Made by a program: the position numbers and the translations under genes. 64,000 nucleotides of DNA from Antarctobacter heliothermus (lineage in GTDB: Bacteria; Pseudomonadota; Alphaproteobacteria; Rhodobacterales; Rhodobacteraceae). The stretch covers positions 16,009-80,008 of the forward strand of contig NZ_FZON01000016.1 in the NCBI RefSeq assembly GCF_900188425.1, read 5' to 3'. The number at the start of each line of letters is the position of its first letter. The first letter of the stretch is position 1. The notes beneath the pieces are model-generated. The model did not search any database. It saw nothing but the letters and a program-made list of their open reading frames with translations, and had not been told where the DNA came from. This document shows, one piece after another, positions 24,068 to 32,602 of the stretch.

Positions 24068-24864
24068 TGACAGCCGCCGCGCCGCATATCACGCCTCCGG
24101 GCACCTTTGGCAGGATCATGGTCCTGCTGAACCGCGAACGGAAAACCCGTTTTGCGGGCGGCACCTTTGGCTATCTCTGGGCCTATATCACGCCCGCCGT
24201 CTGGATCGCCCTGATCGTCGGCCTGTTTGTCTATCTGGAACGCACACCGCCCATCGATGCGGGGCTGGCGATCTTTGTGGCCACCGGCATCCTGCCCTAT
24301 GTGGCCTTTCGCCAAACCGTCACCGCCCTCAGCCGGGTGCTGAGCGCGCATCGCTACATGCGCTATTTCGCGACCGTGTCGACGGATGACATACTGTGGT
24401 CTTCGATGCTGCTGGAAGGGCTGAACCTGATCGTCTCGGCCCTGCTGATCTTTGGCACCGTGACCGTCATGTTTGGCACGCCCCTGCCCCACGCGCTGCC
24501 CTCTGTACTGTATGCGCTGGCCATCACATGGTTGCTGGGCTGCGGGGTCGGTCGCTTTGTGGCCATCGGCGCACAAATCAGCGATACCTTTGCCCGGTCG
24601 GTGCCTTTGGTCCTGCGCCCGTTCTTCTGGCTGTCGGGGATCTTTTACACCGCTGCCGAACTGCCCGGCCCGGTGCGGGACATCCTGTGGTACAGCCCGT
24701 TCCTGCATGTGACCGAAATCCTGCGCGAGGGCTATTTCCTTGGCTTCACCTCTCATTTCGCCAACGCATGGTATCCAATTGTCGTCGCGGCCGGGTTCTT
24801 TCTGATCTCCTTGCCACTGGAACGCTTTGCCAACACCCGGCGCATCATGCGGGGACGGCTATGA
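24067..24864 (+). CDS. ABC-2 polysaccharide export permease, KpsM-like
   Basis: This 265-residue inner-membrane protein has six predicted spans and the ABC-2 layout of capsule exporters, including GTFGYLWAYITPAVWI near the N-terminus and RPFFWLSGIFYTAAELP before the last spans. The start is set by the TAATG overlap with the epimerase gene. It should form a homodimer working with the KpsT-like protein encoded next, with ATGA overlap. Confidence 0.88.
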   Translation: MTAAAPHITPPGTFGRIMVLLNRERKTRFAGGTFGYLWAYITPAVWIALIVGLFVYLERTPPIDAGLAIFVATGILPYVAFRQTVTALSRVLSAHRYMRYFATVSTDDILWSSMLLEGLNLIVSALLIFGTVTVMFGTPLPHALPSVLYALAITWLLGCGVGRFVAIGAQISDTFARSVPLVLRPFFWLSGIFYTAAELPGPVRDILWYSPFLHVTEILREGYFLGFTSHFANAWYPIVVAAGFFLISLPLERFANTRRIMRGRL

Positions 24865-25535
24865 TTGCGCTTGATCAGGTCAGCATCCTCAAACCCGGGT
24901 TTTTTCGGCGTGATCCGATTGTGACAGAGGCCACTGCCACCTTTCACCGTGGCGAACGGGTCGGCATTCTTGCCTCACCGGGGACCGGGAAATCCTCGTT
25001 CGCACGACTGTTGTCGGGGATCGACCAACCGGACCGGGGATCGGTCCACCGTGAGGGGCGTGTCAGCTGGCCCATCGGCTTTGCCGGGTTCCTGCATCCC
25101 GCGCTCAGCGTGCGCGACAACCTGCATATCTTTGAACGCCTTGTCGGTATGCCAACCGACGCCACGGTGGAGTTTTGCAGCGCCTTTTGCGGCATCCCCG
25201 GCGTGGCCCGCAAGATGATGCAGGATCTGACCCCGACGCAACGCGCGATCCTTGCCTATGCCTGTGCCCTCTCTGTCCCCGGTCCGGCCATGTGGATCGC
25301 CGATGAGGTGATTTCCGTGGGTGAGCCTTTCCAACGCAAGCGGTGCGATGCGGTTCTGACCCAGCGCCTGTCTGACGGCGGGCTGGTGTTCCTGTCGCGC
25401 AACGTGCGCCAGCTCAAACAGTACTGTGACCGGTTCTATGTGTTGATCAACAAGCGCCTTGTGCCCTGCGATGACCTGAACGTGGCGCAAGACGCGCTGG
25501 ACCTGCAAAAAACCAACCAATCCGAGCTTATTTGA
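24861..25535 (+). CDS. KpsT-like ABC ATPase with degenerate catalytic motifs
   Basis: The product is 224 residues, normal for KpsT. Walker A (SPGTGKSS, 39-46) and a Walker B-like WIADEV are present. The ABC signature LSGGQ/YSSGM is replaced by LTPTQR (123-128), and the switch His of the KpsT motif (VSH...KQYC) is Arg (R180 in LSRNVRQLKQYC). The KQYCD context confirms KpsT ancestry. Since the transporter is expected to use two copies, both sites would be altered, so ATP hydrolysis may be slow or rely on other residues. It is coupled by ATGA to the KpsM-like gene and ends 9 bases before the KpsE-like gene. Confidence 0.85.
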   Translation: MIALDQVSILKPGFFRRDPIVTEATATFHRGERVGILASPGTGKSSFARLLSGIDQPDRGSVHREGRVSWPIGFAGFLHPALSVRDNLHIFERLVGMPTDATVEFCSAFCGIPGVARKMMQDLTPTQRAILAYACALSVPGPAMWIADEVISVGEPFQRKRCDAVLTQRLSDGGLVFLSRNVRQLKQYCDRFYVLINKRLVPCDDLNVAQDALDLQKTNQSELI

Positions 25536-25544
25536 GGGTGTGAC

Positions 25545-26864
25545 ATGTCGAACCCGGCAGCGAAAGAAGACGCAGGCATAACCGCTTGGAAAGACAAGCG
25601 CGCGGCCATTGCGGCAGCGGATGCGGCGGCGCGTCAGCAACCGCCCCCCGTTGCCAAAACGCCGACTGCCCCCGCTGCGGTCGAAGAGCCCAAATCGCCT
25701 GCGATGGTGTTTTTGCAATCCGTACCTGCGGATGATGCCCCAAAGCCCCCGGATACCGCACAGCCACAGCGCCGGTTGAAAGACCCGCACAGCTGGCTGC
25801 TGTTCGGGGCCATCGTCCTATTGCCCGTGCTGCTGGTCGCGGCCTACCTGATGTTTGTGGCCACCCCGCTGTATGAGGCGCGCTCTGTCATCGCCATCAC
25901 CAAGACCGGCAATTCCGGATCGGGTGTGCAGGCGGGGCTGTTGGGTGGTCTGGAAAAACCCAGCAACCTGCAAGAGGTGTTCCGCGCGGACACCTACATC
26001 AACAGTCAGGCACTGATGGACTCTCTCGAAGAGGAAATCGGCATCGTGACAGAGTTGAGCGGAGAGGCCATCGACCCGGTCCGCCGCCTGCGCACGATCC
26101 CGGTCCTGTCGGTCAGCAAGCGGATGCAATTCGACCGTTTCGTCGAATCCTCGGTTGATGTGCAAAGCGGCCTGCTGACGCTGTTTGTGCGCGCCGACAG
26201 CCACGAACAGGCCATTCTGGTGTCCGAGGCCGTGCTGCGAAATGCGGAATCGCAGGTGTCCCGACTGGGACAGATGCTGTTCGACAAACGCCAATCCCAC
26301 GCCGCCGACATGCGCCGAGTTGCGGAAACGCAGGTGCAGGACGCCCAGACCGCGCTTGTGGCCTTGCAGATGAAATATCAGGATGTCGACCCCAAGAACC
26401 GGGTGGAGAACATCTATGCCCGGATCAAGGAACTGGAGGATGAGGCCTACCGGATCGACAACGAGATCCAGAAGGCCCAGATTGCCGGGGTCGGAGACAA
26501 CCGCCAGACCGAAAAGCTGATTGCGCTGGCGGCGCATATCTCGGCGCAGATTGACAAGGAACGCGCGCAACTGGTGTCGCCTGACGGCATCTCACCCACG
26601 CCTTTGAACAATATGCTGATGGAATATGAACGCGCGTCACTGAACCTTGAACTGGCCCGCGAGGCGGTCAGATCGGCGATTGCCACACAGGCCGAGGCGA
26701 ACCGCGAGGCGGCGCTCAACCGCAGCATCTTTCAGGTTGTGGTGCCGCCCAGCACCGCTCAGGCCGCGCTGTACCCGCGCATCCCGGCGACGCTGGCGTT
26801 TACCCTGATCGTCTGTCTGGCCCTGTTCGGCGCGGTTGTGACCCTGCGCAGCGGGCGGTCCTGA
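25545..26864 (+). CDS. Capsule export co-polymerase, KpsE/Wzz-like
   Basis: This 439-residue protein has a Pro/Ala-rich cytosolic N-terminus (1-80) and a membrane span near 84-106 (LLFGAIVLLPVLLVAAYLMF). A long periplasmic coiled-coil region follows (about 220-380, with AQTALVALQMKYQDVDPKNR), then a C-terminal span (IPATLAFTLIVCLALFGAVV). This two-span coiled-coil layout is the polysaccharide co-polymerase class that links the inner-membrane ABC exporter to an outer-membrane channel. No KpsD/Wza-type channel gene lies in this window. Last gene of the operon. Confidence 0.85.
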   Translation: MSNPAAKEDAGITAWKDKRAAIAAADAAARQQPPPVAKTPTAPAAVEEPKSPAMVFLQSVPADDAPKPPDTAQPQRRLKDPHSWLLFGAIVLLPVLLVAAYLMFVATPLYEARSVIAITKTGNSGSGVQAGLLGGLEKPSNLQEVFRADTYINSQALMDSLEEEIGIVTELSGEAIDPVRRLRTIPVLSVSKRMQFDRFVESSVDVQSGLLTLFVRADSHEQAILVSEAVLRNAESQVSRLGQMLFDKRQSHAADMRRVAETQVQDAQTALVALQMKYQDVDPKNRVENIYARIKELEDEAYRIDNEIQKAQIAGVGDNRQTEKLIALAAHISAQIDKERAQLVSPDGISPTPLNNMLMEYERASLNLELAREAVRSAIATQAEANREAALNRSIFQVVVPPSTAQAALYPRIPATLAFTLIVCLALFGAVVTLRSGRS

Positions 26865-26962
26865 GAACCTTGGGCCGCGATCCCGACCGGGCGGGACTTG
26901 CCCCCCGCCACTCCCTGCCAAACCTCCATCTGGCAGTTTGTCCTGTCCCTCCGGACACCACG

Positions 26963-27733
26963 TCACGGCAAATCGCGCTTGTCCTGACGCTGGGTGCTCA
27001 GCAGGTCTGCCGCCACCGCTGACGCCGCCGCAAGATCGACAATCAACAGCGCCTCTCCCGTGCCTGCCTTGGCTAGGATATTTCCATCCGGCCCGGCAAT
27101 CACCGACCCGCCGCCAAACGCCAGCCCGGCCTCTGCGCCGTGGTAATTGGCATAGGCCACGGTCACGGCCATCTCCATCGCCCTAGCAGGCACCAGCAGG
27201 TCAGAGACGTTTTCAAACCCGGCGGGGTTGGCCGTCGGGACAAGGATCACCTCGGCCCCCTGTTCGGCCAGCGCTCTGACGTGGTGCGCGAATTCGACAT
27301 CGTAGCAGATCAGCAACGCGGCGCGGCGACCGCCCAGATCGAACAGGCAATATTCGTCTCCGGCGACAAAAACCGACTGCTCCATCGGGCCAAACAGCTG
27401 CACCTTGCGGTAATGGGCCAGCTTGCGTCCCGTCCGGTCATGGCAACTGGCGGCGTTGTAAACGGCCTCTCCATCCCGCTCTGCCCAGCCGATGACCAGC
27501 CCGCAATCCGCCGCGCGGCACAGTTCTGCCAGGCGCGTTTCCCACGCGCCACCCTGCGCCTGCGCGCGAATGGGATGCAGGTCCGGGCGGTTGTAGCCGG
27601 GCAGAAACAACTCTGGAAAGACGACGGTTTCCGAATCCATCGCGGCGGCTGCGGCAAGACACCGTTCGATCCGGGCAAAGGCCCCGGCCTCATCGCCATC
27701 CGTGGGCGCGCCTTGATAAATCGCCAGCTTCAT
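26963..27733 (-). CDS. Nitrilase-superfamily carbon-nitrogen hydrolase
   Basis: This 256-residue cytosolic hydrolase has the full catalytic triad: E41 in VFPELFLPGY, K110 in HYRKVQLFG and C143 in ALLICYDVEF. Family members hydrolyse amides (omega-amides, N-carbamoylputrescine, aminopentanamide) rather than true nitriles at this size. It starts 6 bases after the flavin monooxygenase stop with GGAGG upstream, so the two form a leftward pair. A monooxygenase that converts an amine or amino acid to an amide, followed by this amidase, would be a sensible sequence of reactions (inference). It shares a promoter region with the Rieske oxygenase operon. Confidence 0.88.
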   Translation of the reverse strand: MKLAIYQGAPTDGDEAGAFARIERCLAAAAAMDSETVVFPELFLPGYNRPDLHPIRAQAQGGAWETRLAELCRAADCGLVIGWAERDGEAVYNAASCHDRTGRKLAHYRKVQLFGPMEQSVFVAGDEYCLFDLGGRRAALLICYDVEFAHHVRALAEQGAEVILVPTANPAGFENVSDLLVPARAMEMAVTVAYANYHGAEAGLAFGGGSVIAGPDGNILAKAGTGEALLIVDLAAASAVAADLLSTQRQDKRDLP

Positions 27734-27739
27734 CCCGCG

Positions 27740-29005
27740 TCACGCCTCCTCTGTCACCCGCCGCGCCATGCCCTCATAGGCCGCATAGCTGCGCTGGATC
27801 GCGATCTGATCGGCGATGAACTTGGCGTCATGCCAGACCCCCCAGATAAACGACGACCCGCGCCGGGACTGCCACGGCAGACCTACAAAATACAGCCCGT
27901 GTTCACAGGACACCCCGCGCTGATGGATCGGGCTGCCCCGCTCATCAAAGGCATCCGCCTTGATCCAGCCAAAATCGAACGCATAGCCCGTTGCCCAGAG
28001 GATCGTCCCCACACCGGCCTCTGCCAGATCCAGTTCAAGGATCGGGTTGGTCACACACTCGGGGTCTGCGGGGATCTCCCGCGCCTCTGGTTCTTGCGGC
28101 AGGTCCAGCCCGTGACGCGCGATATAGGCGTCTGCCTCATCCAGCACCGACAGGTAATTGGCATCGCCCTTGTCAAGGTTCTCTTTCAGGTCCGGGGCAA
28201 AGGTAATCTTGCCCGCGTGATACCCCGCCGTCATGCCCAGCAGGGTCATGCCCCGGTTGGCCAGCTTGCGGAAATCGACCGTCTTGCCGCCCTCTGCACC
28301 GCTGACCGCAATGGTCACATGTTCCGTCCCCGGCCCTGGCGAATCCGCGTTCCATTTGCCCAGAACACCCAGCCACCAGACATTGTCGCGCCCCCGGTAG
28401 CGGCGCGGCGGGCGGTCATGCGGCCCCATCGACAGGTAGACCTTGCGGCCCGCGTTCATCAATTCCTCGGCGATCTGCACCCCGGATGAGCCACCGCCCA
28501 CCACCAGCACGGCCCCTTCGGGCAGTTGCTCCGGATTGCGGTAGGTGTTGGAATGCATCTGCAACGGCCCGGCATCCGCTGGCACCACGGGCGGGATCGC
28601 GGGGCGCTGGAACGGGCCTGTTGCGGCCACCACATGGCGCGCCTCGATCTGCCCGTCAGAGGTGGTCACGCGGAACCCGGCGCGCCCCTCCAGCGGGACA
28701 ACCTCCTGCACCTCGACACCCGTGCGTACCGGCGCGGCGATCTGTTCGGCATAGGCGACGAAATAATCCGCCACGCTTTCCTTGTCAGGAAAGGCGTCGG
28801 CGTCACAGGCAAACGCACGGTTCGGGAAACGATCATGCCAAGCGGGACCATTGGCCACCAGCGAATCCCAGCGCCCCGTGCGCCAGCGTTCTGCAATGCG
28901 GTCCCGCTCCAGCACGATATGGGCAATGCCCTGTTGGCTGAGGTGTTCGCTCATTGCGATACCGGCCTGTCCGCCGCCCACCACCACCGTATCCGTGCAT
29001 TCCAT
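27740..29005 (-). CDS. Flavin-containing monooxygenase-like FAD/NAD(P)-binding oxidoreductase
   Basis: The start is set at the ATG at 29005 (MECTDTVVVGGG). Upstream only a TTG exists, and the region carries regulatory sites. The 421-residue product has the FAD motif GGGQAG (10-15), WDSLVANGPAWHDRFP and the second nucleotide motif VVGGGSSGVQIAEEL, then GVLGKWN and a late ATGYAFDFGW motif. This matches the CzcO/YUCCA-like N-oxygenating or Baeyer-Villiger class. Substrate is unknown; context suggests an amine or a ketone from the degraded compound. It is the promoter-proximal gene of the leftward pair. Confidence 0.85.
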   Translation of the reverse strand: MECTDTVVVGGGQAGIAMSEHLSQQGIAHIVLERDRIAERWRTGRWDSLVANGPAWHDRFPNRAFACDADAFPDKESVADYFVAYAEQIAAPVRTGVEVQEVVPLEGRAGFRVTTSDGQIEARHVVAATGPFQRPAIPPVVPADAGPLQMHSNTYRNPEQLPEGAVLVVGGGSSGVQIAEELMNAGRKVYLSMGPHDRPPRRYRGRDNVWWLGVLGKWNADSPGPGTEHVTIAVSGAEGGKTVDFRKLANRGMTLLGMTAGYHAGKITFAPDLKENLDKGDANYLSVLDEADAYIARHGLDLPQEPEAREIPADPECVTNPILELDLAEAGVGTILWATGYAFDFGWIKADAFDERGSPIHQRGVSCEHGLYFVGLPWQSRRGSSFIWGVWHDAKFIADQIAIQRSYAAYEGMARRVTEEA

Positions 29006-29109
29006 GCCAAAACCCTTCGATCCATCTTTGCCGGGAAACCTAGGCGGCAGCAGCGAGGCATCGAAACTAGGCAATCATGAAGCCTTGCTTTCGGGCAGGC
29101 TAATCCCGC

Positions 29110-29124
29110 TTAGGGCGACGCTAA
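29110..29124. promoter_or_regulatory. TTAG-N7-CTAA box 1 (candidate LysR site), divergent promoter
   Basis: TTAG (29110-29113) and CTAA (29121-29124) form an inverted repeat with a seven-base spacer, which includes the LysR-type T-N11-A. It lies roughly midway between the divergent starts at 29005 and 29213 and could serve both. Two identical-format boxes lie at 32525 and 37244. Confidence 0.6.
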
Positions 29125-29212
29125 TCACCGATAAGACATAGCATTCCTTTTCAATCGCCCATGACTGCCGCATCTATGGTGTACCCGTCATTTCCCCATG
29201 GGAGCCTTTCCA

Positions 29213-30376
29213 ATGGCCAAAGACCAGATCGACCCTGTCGAGGCGCTGCGGCAGAACACCTCTGTCCCGTTTGAGCGCGCCCGCGCCATGCCCGTCGAAG
29301 TCTACACGACGCAAGCCTTTGTCGACGAAGAACTGGCACATGTCTTCCGCAAGGACTGGTACTGCATCGGGCGGGCGGACGCGCTGCAAAACCCCGGAGA
29401 TTATGTCACCTGCGAACTGGCGGGTCAGCCCATCGTCGTGCTGCGCGACCGCGAAGGCGCGTTGCGTGCGCTCAGCAATGTCTGCCTGCACCGCATGTCG
29501 ACGCTGTTGCAGGGACGCGGCAACACGCGATCTATCGTCTGCCCCTATCATGCCTGGACCTACAATCTGGATGGCAAGCTGCGCGGCGCGCCCGCGATGA
29601 CCAAGAACGAAAACTTTTGCAAGGACGCCTATACCCTGCCCGCCGTGCGCTGCGAGGAATGGCTGGGCTGGGTGTTTGTCTCTTTGGACGCGGACGCCGC
29701 GCCGGTGGCGGAAAAGCTGGCCGAGGTCGAGGCGATGCTCGCGGGCTACGACATGACCAACTACACCGAGGCGTTTTACGAAGAGCACGTCTGGGACACC
29801 AACTGGAAGGTGTTGGCCGAGAACTTCATGGAAAGCTATCACCTGCCGGTCTGTCACGCGGGCACCATCGGCGGGCTGTCGCGGCTGGAGGACATGATCT
29901 GCCCGCCGGGGCGCGACACCTTCAACTATCACACCATCCTCAAGGACGACAAACTGCGGATCGCCATGGCGCACCCGTCCAATGACCGACTTAAGGGCGA
30001 TGAACGGCGCACGACCTTTTTGCTGGCGATCTACCCCAGCCTGATGATCACGCTGACGCCGGGGTATTTCTGGTATCTGTCGCTGCACCCCAAGGGGCCG
30101 GGACAGGTTCATATCCGCTTTGGCGGCGGCATGTCGGATGATTACGCCGATGACCCGGATGCGCAGGACAATTTTACCGCGCTCAAGACCCTGCTGGACG
30201 ATGTCAACGTCGAGGACCGGGGCTGTACCGAAAAGGTCTATCGCGGGCTATGCTCCAGCCTCGCCCAGCCGGGACACCTTAGCCACCTCGAACGCCCCAA
30301 CTACGATTTTGCGCAATACCTCATGTCCCGGATCGACGCCTCAAAGGCGGCAGACCGGGACGCTGTCGGAGAGTAA
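29213..30376 (+). CDS. Rieske-type non-haem iron oxygenase alpha subunit, GbcA/CntA-like
   Basis: The start at 29213 (MAKDQIDPVE) fits the family better than the ATG at 29198. This 387-residue protein has the Rieske [2Fe-2S] ligands C91-x-H93 and C110-x2-H113. The mononuclear iron site lies in NWKVLAENFMESYHLPVCH (E203, H210, H215). The closest functional class demethylates or cleaves quaternary ammonium compounds (glycine betaine, stachydrine, carnitine). No ferredoxin-reductase partner gene is adjacent, so electrons must come from an unlinked reductase. It heads a rightward run with RidA 1 base downstream. I infer that it performs the first N-demethylation or ring attack on an N-methylated substrate. 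Confidence 0.88.
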   Translation: MAKDQIDPVEALRQNTSVPFERARAMPVEVYTTQAFVDEELAHVFRKDWYCIGRADALQNPGDYVTCELAGQPIVVLRDREGALRALSNVCLHRMSTLLQGRGNTRSIVCPYHAWTYNLDGKLRGAPAMTKNENFCKDAYTLPAVRCEEWLGWVFVSLDADAAPVAEKLAEVEAMLAGYDMTNYTEAFYEEHVWDTNWKVLAENFMESYHLPVCHAGTIGGLSRLEDMICPPGRDTFNYHTILKDDKLRIAMAHPSNDRLKGDERRTTFLLAIYPSLMITLTPGYFWYLSLHPKGPGQVHIRFGGGMSDDYADDPDAQDNFTALKTLLDDVNVEDRGCTEKVYRGLCSSLAQPGHLSHLERPNYDFAQYLMSRIDASKAADRDAVGE

Positions 30377-30377
30377 T

Positions 30378-30794
30378 ATGACCCACACCCGCATCCGCAC
30401 GTTCAACACCAGCGACACCTACCCAGAACAGAACCTGGACAACGATCTGTGTCAGGCGGTTGTGACGCGCGGCGGCAGCACGGTCTGGATGCGCGGACAA
30501 TGCCCGCAGGATCTGGACACGGCCCGCAACCTCGACAGTCATGACCCTGCGGAACAGACCCACAAGGTCATGCAGAACATCCGCCAGCTGATCGAAGAGG
30601 CCGGCGGCACGATGGACCATCTGGTCAAGGTCGTTGTCTACATCACCGACGTGCGCCACCGTGAGGCGGTCTACCGGACCATGGGCGAATACATCAAAGG
30701 CGTGCATCCGGTGTCCACCGGGCTTGTCGTGCAGGCGCTGGCGCGGCCCGAATGGCTGGTCGAGATCGACGCCACAGCCGTGATCCCGGATTGA
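30378..30794 (+). CDS. RidA/YjgF-family imine deaminase-like protein
   Basis: The start at 30378 lies one base after the oxygenase stop. The 138-residue product has the RidA core, including RGQCPQDLD, EEAGGTMDHLVKVVVYITD, the family Arg-rich turn and PVSTGLVVQALARPEWLVEID. RidA proteins hydrolyse reactive enamine/imine intermediates made by PLP enzymes and amine oxidation. Here it would clear imines from the decarboxylase or demethylase steps (inference). Confidence 0.88.
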   Translation: MTHTRIRTFNTSDTYPEQNLDNDLCQAVVTRGGSTVWMRGQCPQDLDTARNLDSHDPAEQTHKVMQNIRQLIEEAGGTMDHLVKVVVYITDVRHREAVYRTMGEYIKGVHPVSTGLVVQALARPEWLVEIDATAVIPD

Positions 30795-30842
30795 GAGCAA
30801 AGAATTGGGTATTTTTACAGAGAAGAAACACGGGGAAGCGCC

Positions 30843-31517
30843 ATGACCTTTTCGCTTGTCGCGCGCTGCGCGGACACCGGCATGTTTGGGCTGGCGATTT
30901 CATCCTCGTCCCCTGCCGTGGCGGCGCGGTGCGCCTATGCGCGGGCGAGGGTTGGGGCCGTGGCATCCCAGAATGTCACCGACCCGACTCTGGGGCCGTT
31001 GGCGCTGGACCTGATGCAGGAGGGTATGAGCGCCGCAGAGGCGGTGGCCGAGGTACAGCAGCGCGGCAAATTCATCGAGTACCGGCAGGTGCTGGCGGTG
31101 GACGCGCAGGGCGGAACGGCGATCCATTCCGGGCCGAACTCATTGGGAATCTGGACGCAGGCACAGGGGCGCGATGTGGCCTCTGGCGGCAACATGTTGG
31201 CCAATGACGGTGTGCCAGCGGCCATCGTGGCGGGCTTCGAGATGGCAACCGGCCATCTGGGCGACCGCCTGATTGCCGCCATGCGCGCCGGTCTGGCGGC
31301 GGGCGGTGAGGCCGGGCCGGTGCATTCGGCGGGTATGATGCTGGTGGACAAGGTCAGCTGGCCGGTGGCCGATCTGCGCATCGACTGGACCGAGGATTGC
31401 CCGATCGAGGCCGTCGCCACCGCATGGGGCATCTACAAGCCGCAACTGGATGCATATATCCAACGCGCTCTGGACCCGCGTGAGGCGCCATCCTACGGCG
31501 TTCCGGGCGACGAATAG
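30843..31517 (+). CDS. DUF1028 family (Ntn-hydrolase-like) protein
   Basis: This 224-residue protein starts with MTFSLVARCADTGMFGLAISSSS. It has VGAVASQN, GGNMLANDGVPAAIV and the acidic end GIYKPQLDAYIQRALDP, all typical of DUF1028. The family has an Ntn-hydrolase-like fold and often sits in amine, urea or amino-acid catabolic clusters, with biochemical function poorly defined. The internal Thr/Ser after the short leader could act as the nucleophile. A GGGGAAG ribosome-binding site precedes the ATG. Amide hydrolysis in the pathway is a reasonable but untested idea. Confidence 0.85.
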   Translation: MTFSLVARCADTGMFGLAISSSSPAVAARCAYARARVGAVASQNVTDPTLGPLALDLMQEGMSAAEAVAEVQQRGKFIEYRQVLAVDAQGGTAIHSGPNSLGIWTQAQGRDVASGGNMLANDGVPAAIVAGFEMATGHLGDRLIAAMRAGLAAGGEAGPVHSAGMMLVDKVSWPVADLRIDWTEDCPIEAVATAWGIYKPQLDAYIQRALDPREAPSYGVPGDE

Positions 31518-31555
31518 CGCCTGCCCCTTGCGCCCCCTGACCATCAAGGACAAAG

Positions 31556-31578
31556 CTTGAGCGGCATAATCGCTCAAG
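31556..31578. promoter_or_regulatory. 8-base inverted repeat before the LysR gene
   Basis: CTTGAGCG (31556-31563) and CGCTCAAG (31571-31578) are perfect inverted repeats with a seven-base spacer, ending 8 bases before the LysR ATG and overlapping its ribosome-binding site. No T-run follows. It could be an autoregulatory operator or an mRNA hairpin limiting translation. It differs from the TTAG-N7-CTAA boxes. Confidence 0.45.
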
Positions 31579-31586
31579 GAAACAAG

Positions 31587-32522
31587 ATGCTGAGGTATAC
31601 CCTCCGGCAATTGGAATATTTCGTCGCCGTTGGCGAGGCGGGCAGCATTGCGCGCGCGTCAGAGCGGATCAATGTCTCATCGCCTTCGATTTCTGCCGCG
31701 ATAACCCAGCTGGAGCAGGAGTTCGGCCTGCCGCTGTTTGTACGCCAGCATGCGCAGGGGCTGTCGTTGACCCAAGGCGGACGGCAGATGATGGAGCAGG
31801 CGCGGCTGGTCCTGCGCGAGGCGGGCGCGCTGACCGATATCGCGGGCGACATCGCGGGCAAGGTGCGCGGGCCACTGGCCATTGGCTGCTTGCTGACCTT
31901 TGCGCAACTGGTGCTGCCGGGATTGCGGCGCGGGTTTGAGGCGCAATACCCCGAGGTCCGCCTGCGGCAAGCCGAGCTGAACCAGGTGGAATTGTTCAGC
32001 GCCCTGCGACGGTCAGAGGTCGATCTTGCCCTGACTTATGATCTGGATCTGCCCGCCGATCTGCAATTCACCAGCCTAGTGCGCCTGCCGCCCATTGCGC
32101 TGATGGGCACCGGGCATCCACTGGCGGATCGCGCCTCGGTCACCATCGAGGATCTCAAGGACCATCCCATGGTGCTGTTGGACCTACCGCTCAGCGCCGA
32201 TTATTTCCTGTCGTTTTTCAACAAGTTGGGGACCAAGCCCATCATCGCCGAACGCACCCGCGACATGGCGGTGATGCGCAGCCTTGTGGCCAATGACTTT
32301 GGCTATTCCATCGCCAATGTGCGCCCGCTCAGCGACATCGCCCCCGACGGCAACCCGGTCCGTTGCGTGCCGATCACCGGCGACGTGCGCCCGCTGCGGA
32401 TGGGGTTCCTGACCGCGCAGGACGCCGACCGGTCCAACGCGGTCCGTGCGTTCATCGAATACGGCATTGGACTGGTCCGCAGCGGGCGGCTGGCCAGCAT
32501 TGGCGGGGAACCGATGGTCTGA
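31587..32522 (+). CDS. LysR-family transcriptional regulator of the amine cluster
   Basis: This 311-residue regulator has a winged helix-turn-helix N-terminus (LRQLEYFVAVGEAGSIARAS, then SPSISAAITQLEQEFGLPLF) and a periplasmic-binding-protein-like effector domain. The ATG at 31587 follows AAGGA; the TTG at 31557 lies inside an inverted repeat and is unlikely. It is embedded between the two halves of the catabolic cluster. Three TTAG-N7-CTAA boxes that obey the LysR T-N11-A rule lie before the surrounding transcription units, so it is the obvious candidate regulator (inference). Confidence 0.9.
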   Translation: MLRYTLRQLEYFVAVGEAGSIARASERINVSSPSISAAITQLEQEFGLPLFVRQHAQGLSLTQGGRQMMEQARLVLREAGALTDIAGDIAGKVRGPLAIGCLLTFAQLVLPGLRRGFEAQYPEVRLRQAELNQVELFSALRRSEVDLALTYDLDLPADLQFTSLVRLPPIALMGTGHPLADRASVTIEDLKDHPMVLLDLPLSADYFLSFFNKLGTKPIIAERTRDMAVMRSLVANDFGYSIANVRPLSDIAPDGNPVRCVPITGDVRPLRMGFLTAQDADRSNAVRAFIEYGIGLVRSGRLASIGGEPMV

Positions 32523-32524
32523 CC

Positions 32525-32539
32525 TTAGCGCCTGCCTAA
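32525..32539. promoter_or_regulatory. TTAG-N7-CTAA box 2 (candidate LysR site), before the flavoprotein operon
   Basis: TTAG (32525-32528) and CTAA (32536-32539) with a seven-base spacer start 2 bases after the LysR stop and about 70 bases upstream of the flavoprotein start. The position supports a separate promoter for the flavoprotein-decarboxylase-deacylase genes. Confidence 0.6.
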
Positions 32540-32602
32540 GCCATGCTTTCGCAGGGCAATCTTTCGGGGCAGGCCCGCATGGGTATCCTGCCCGCAAACA
32601 TC

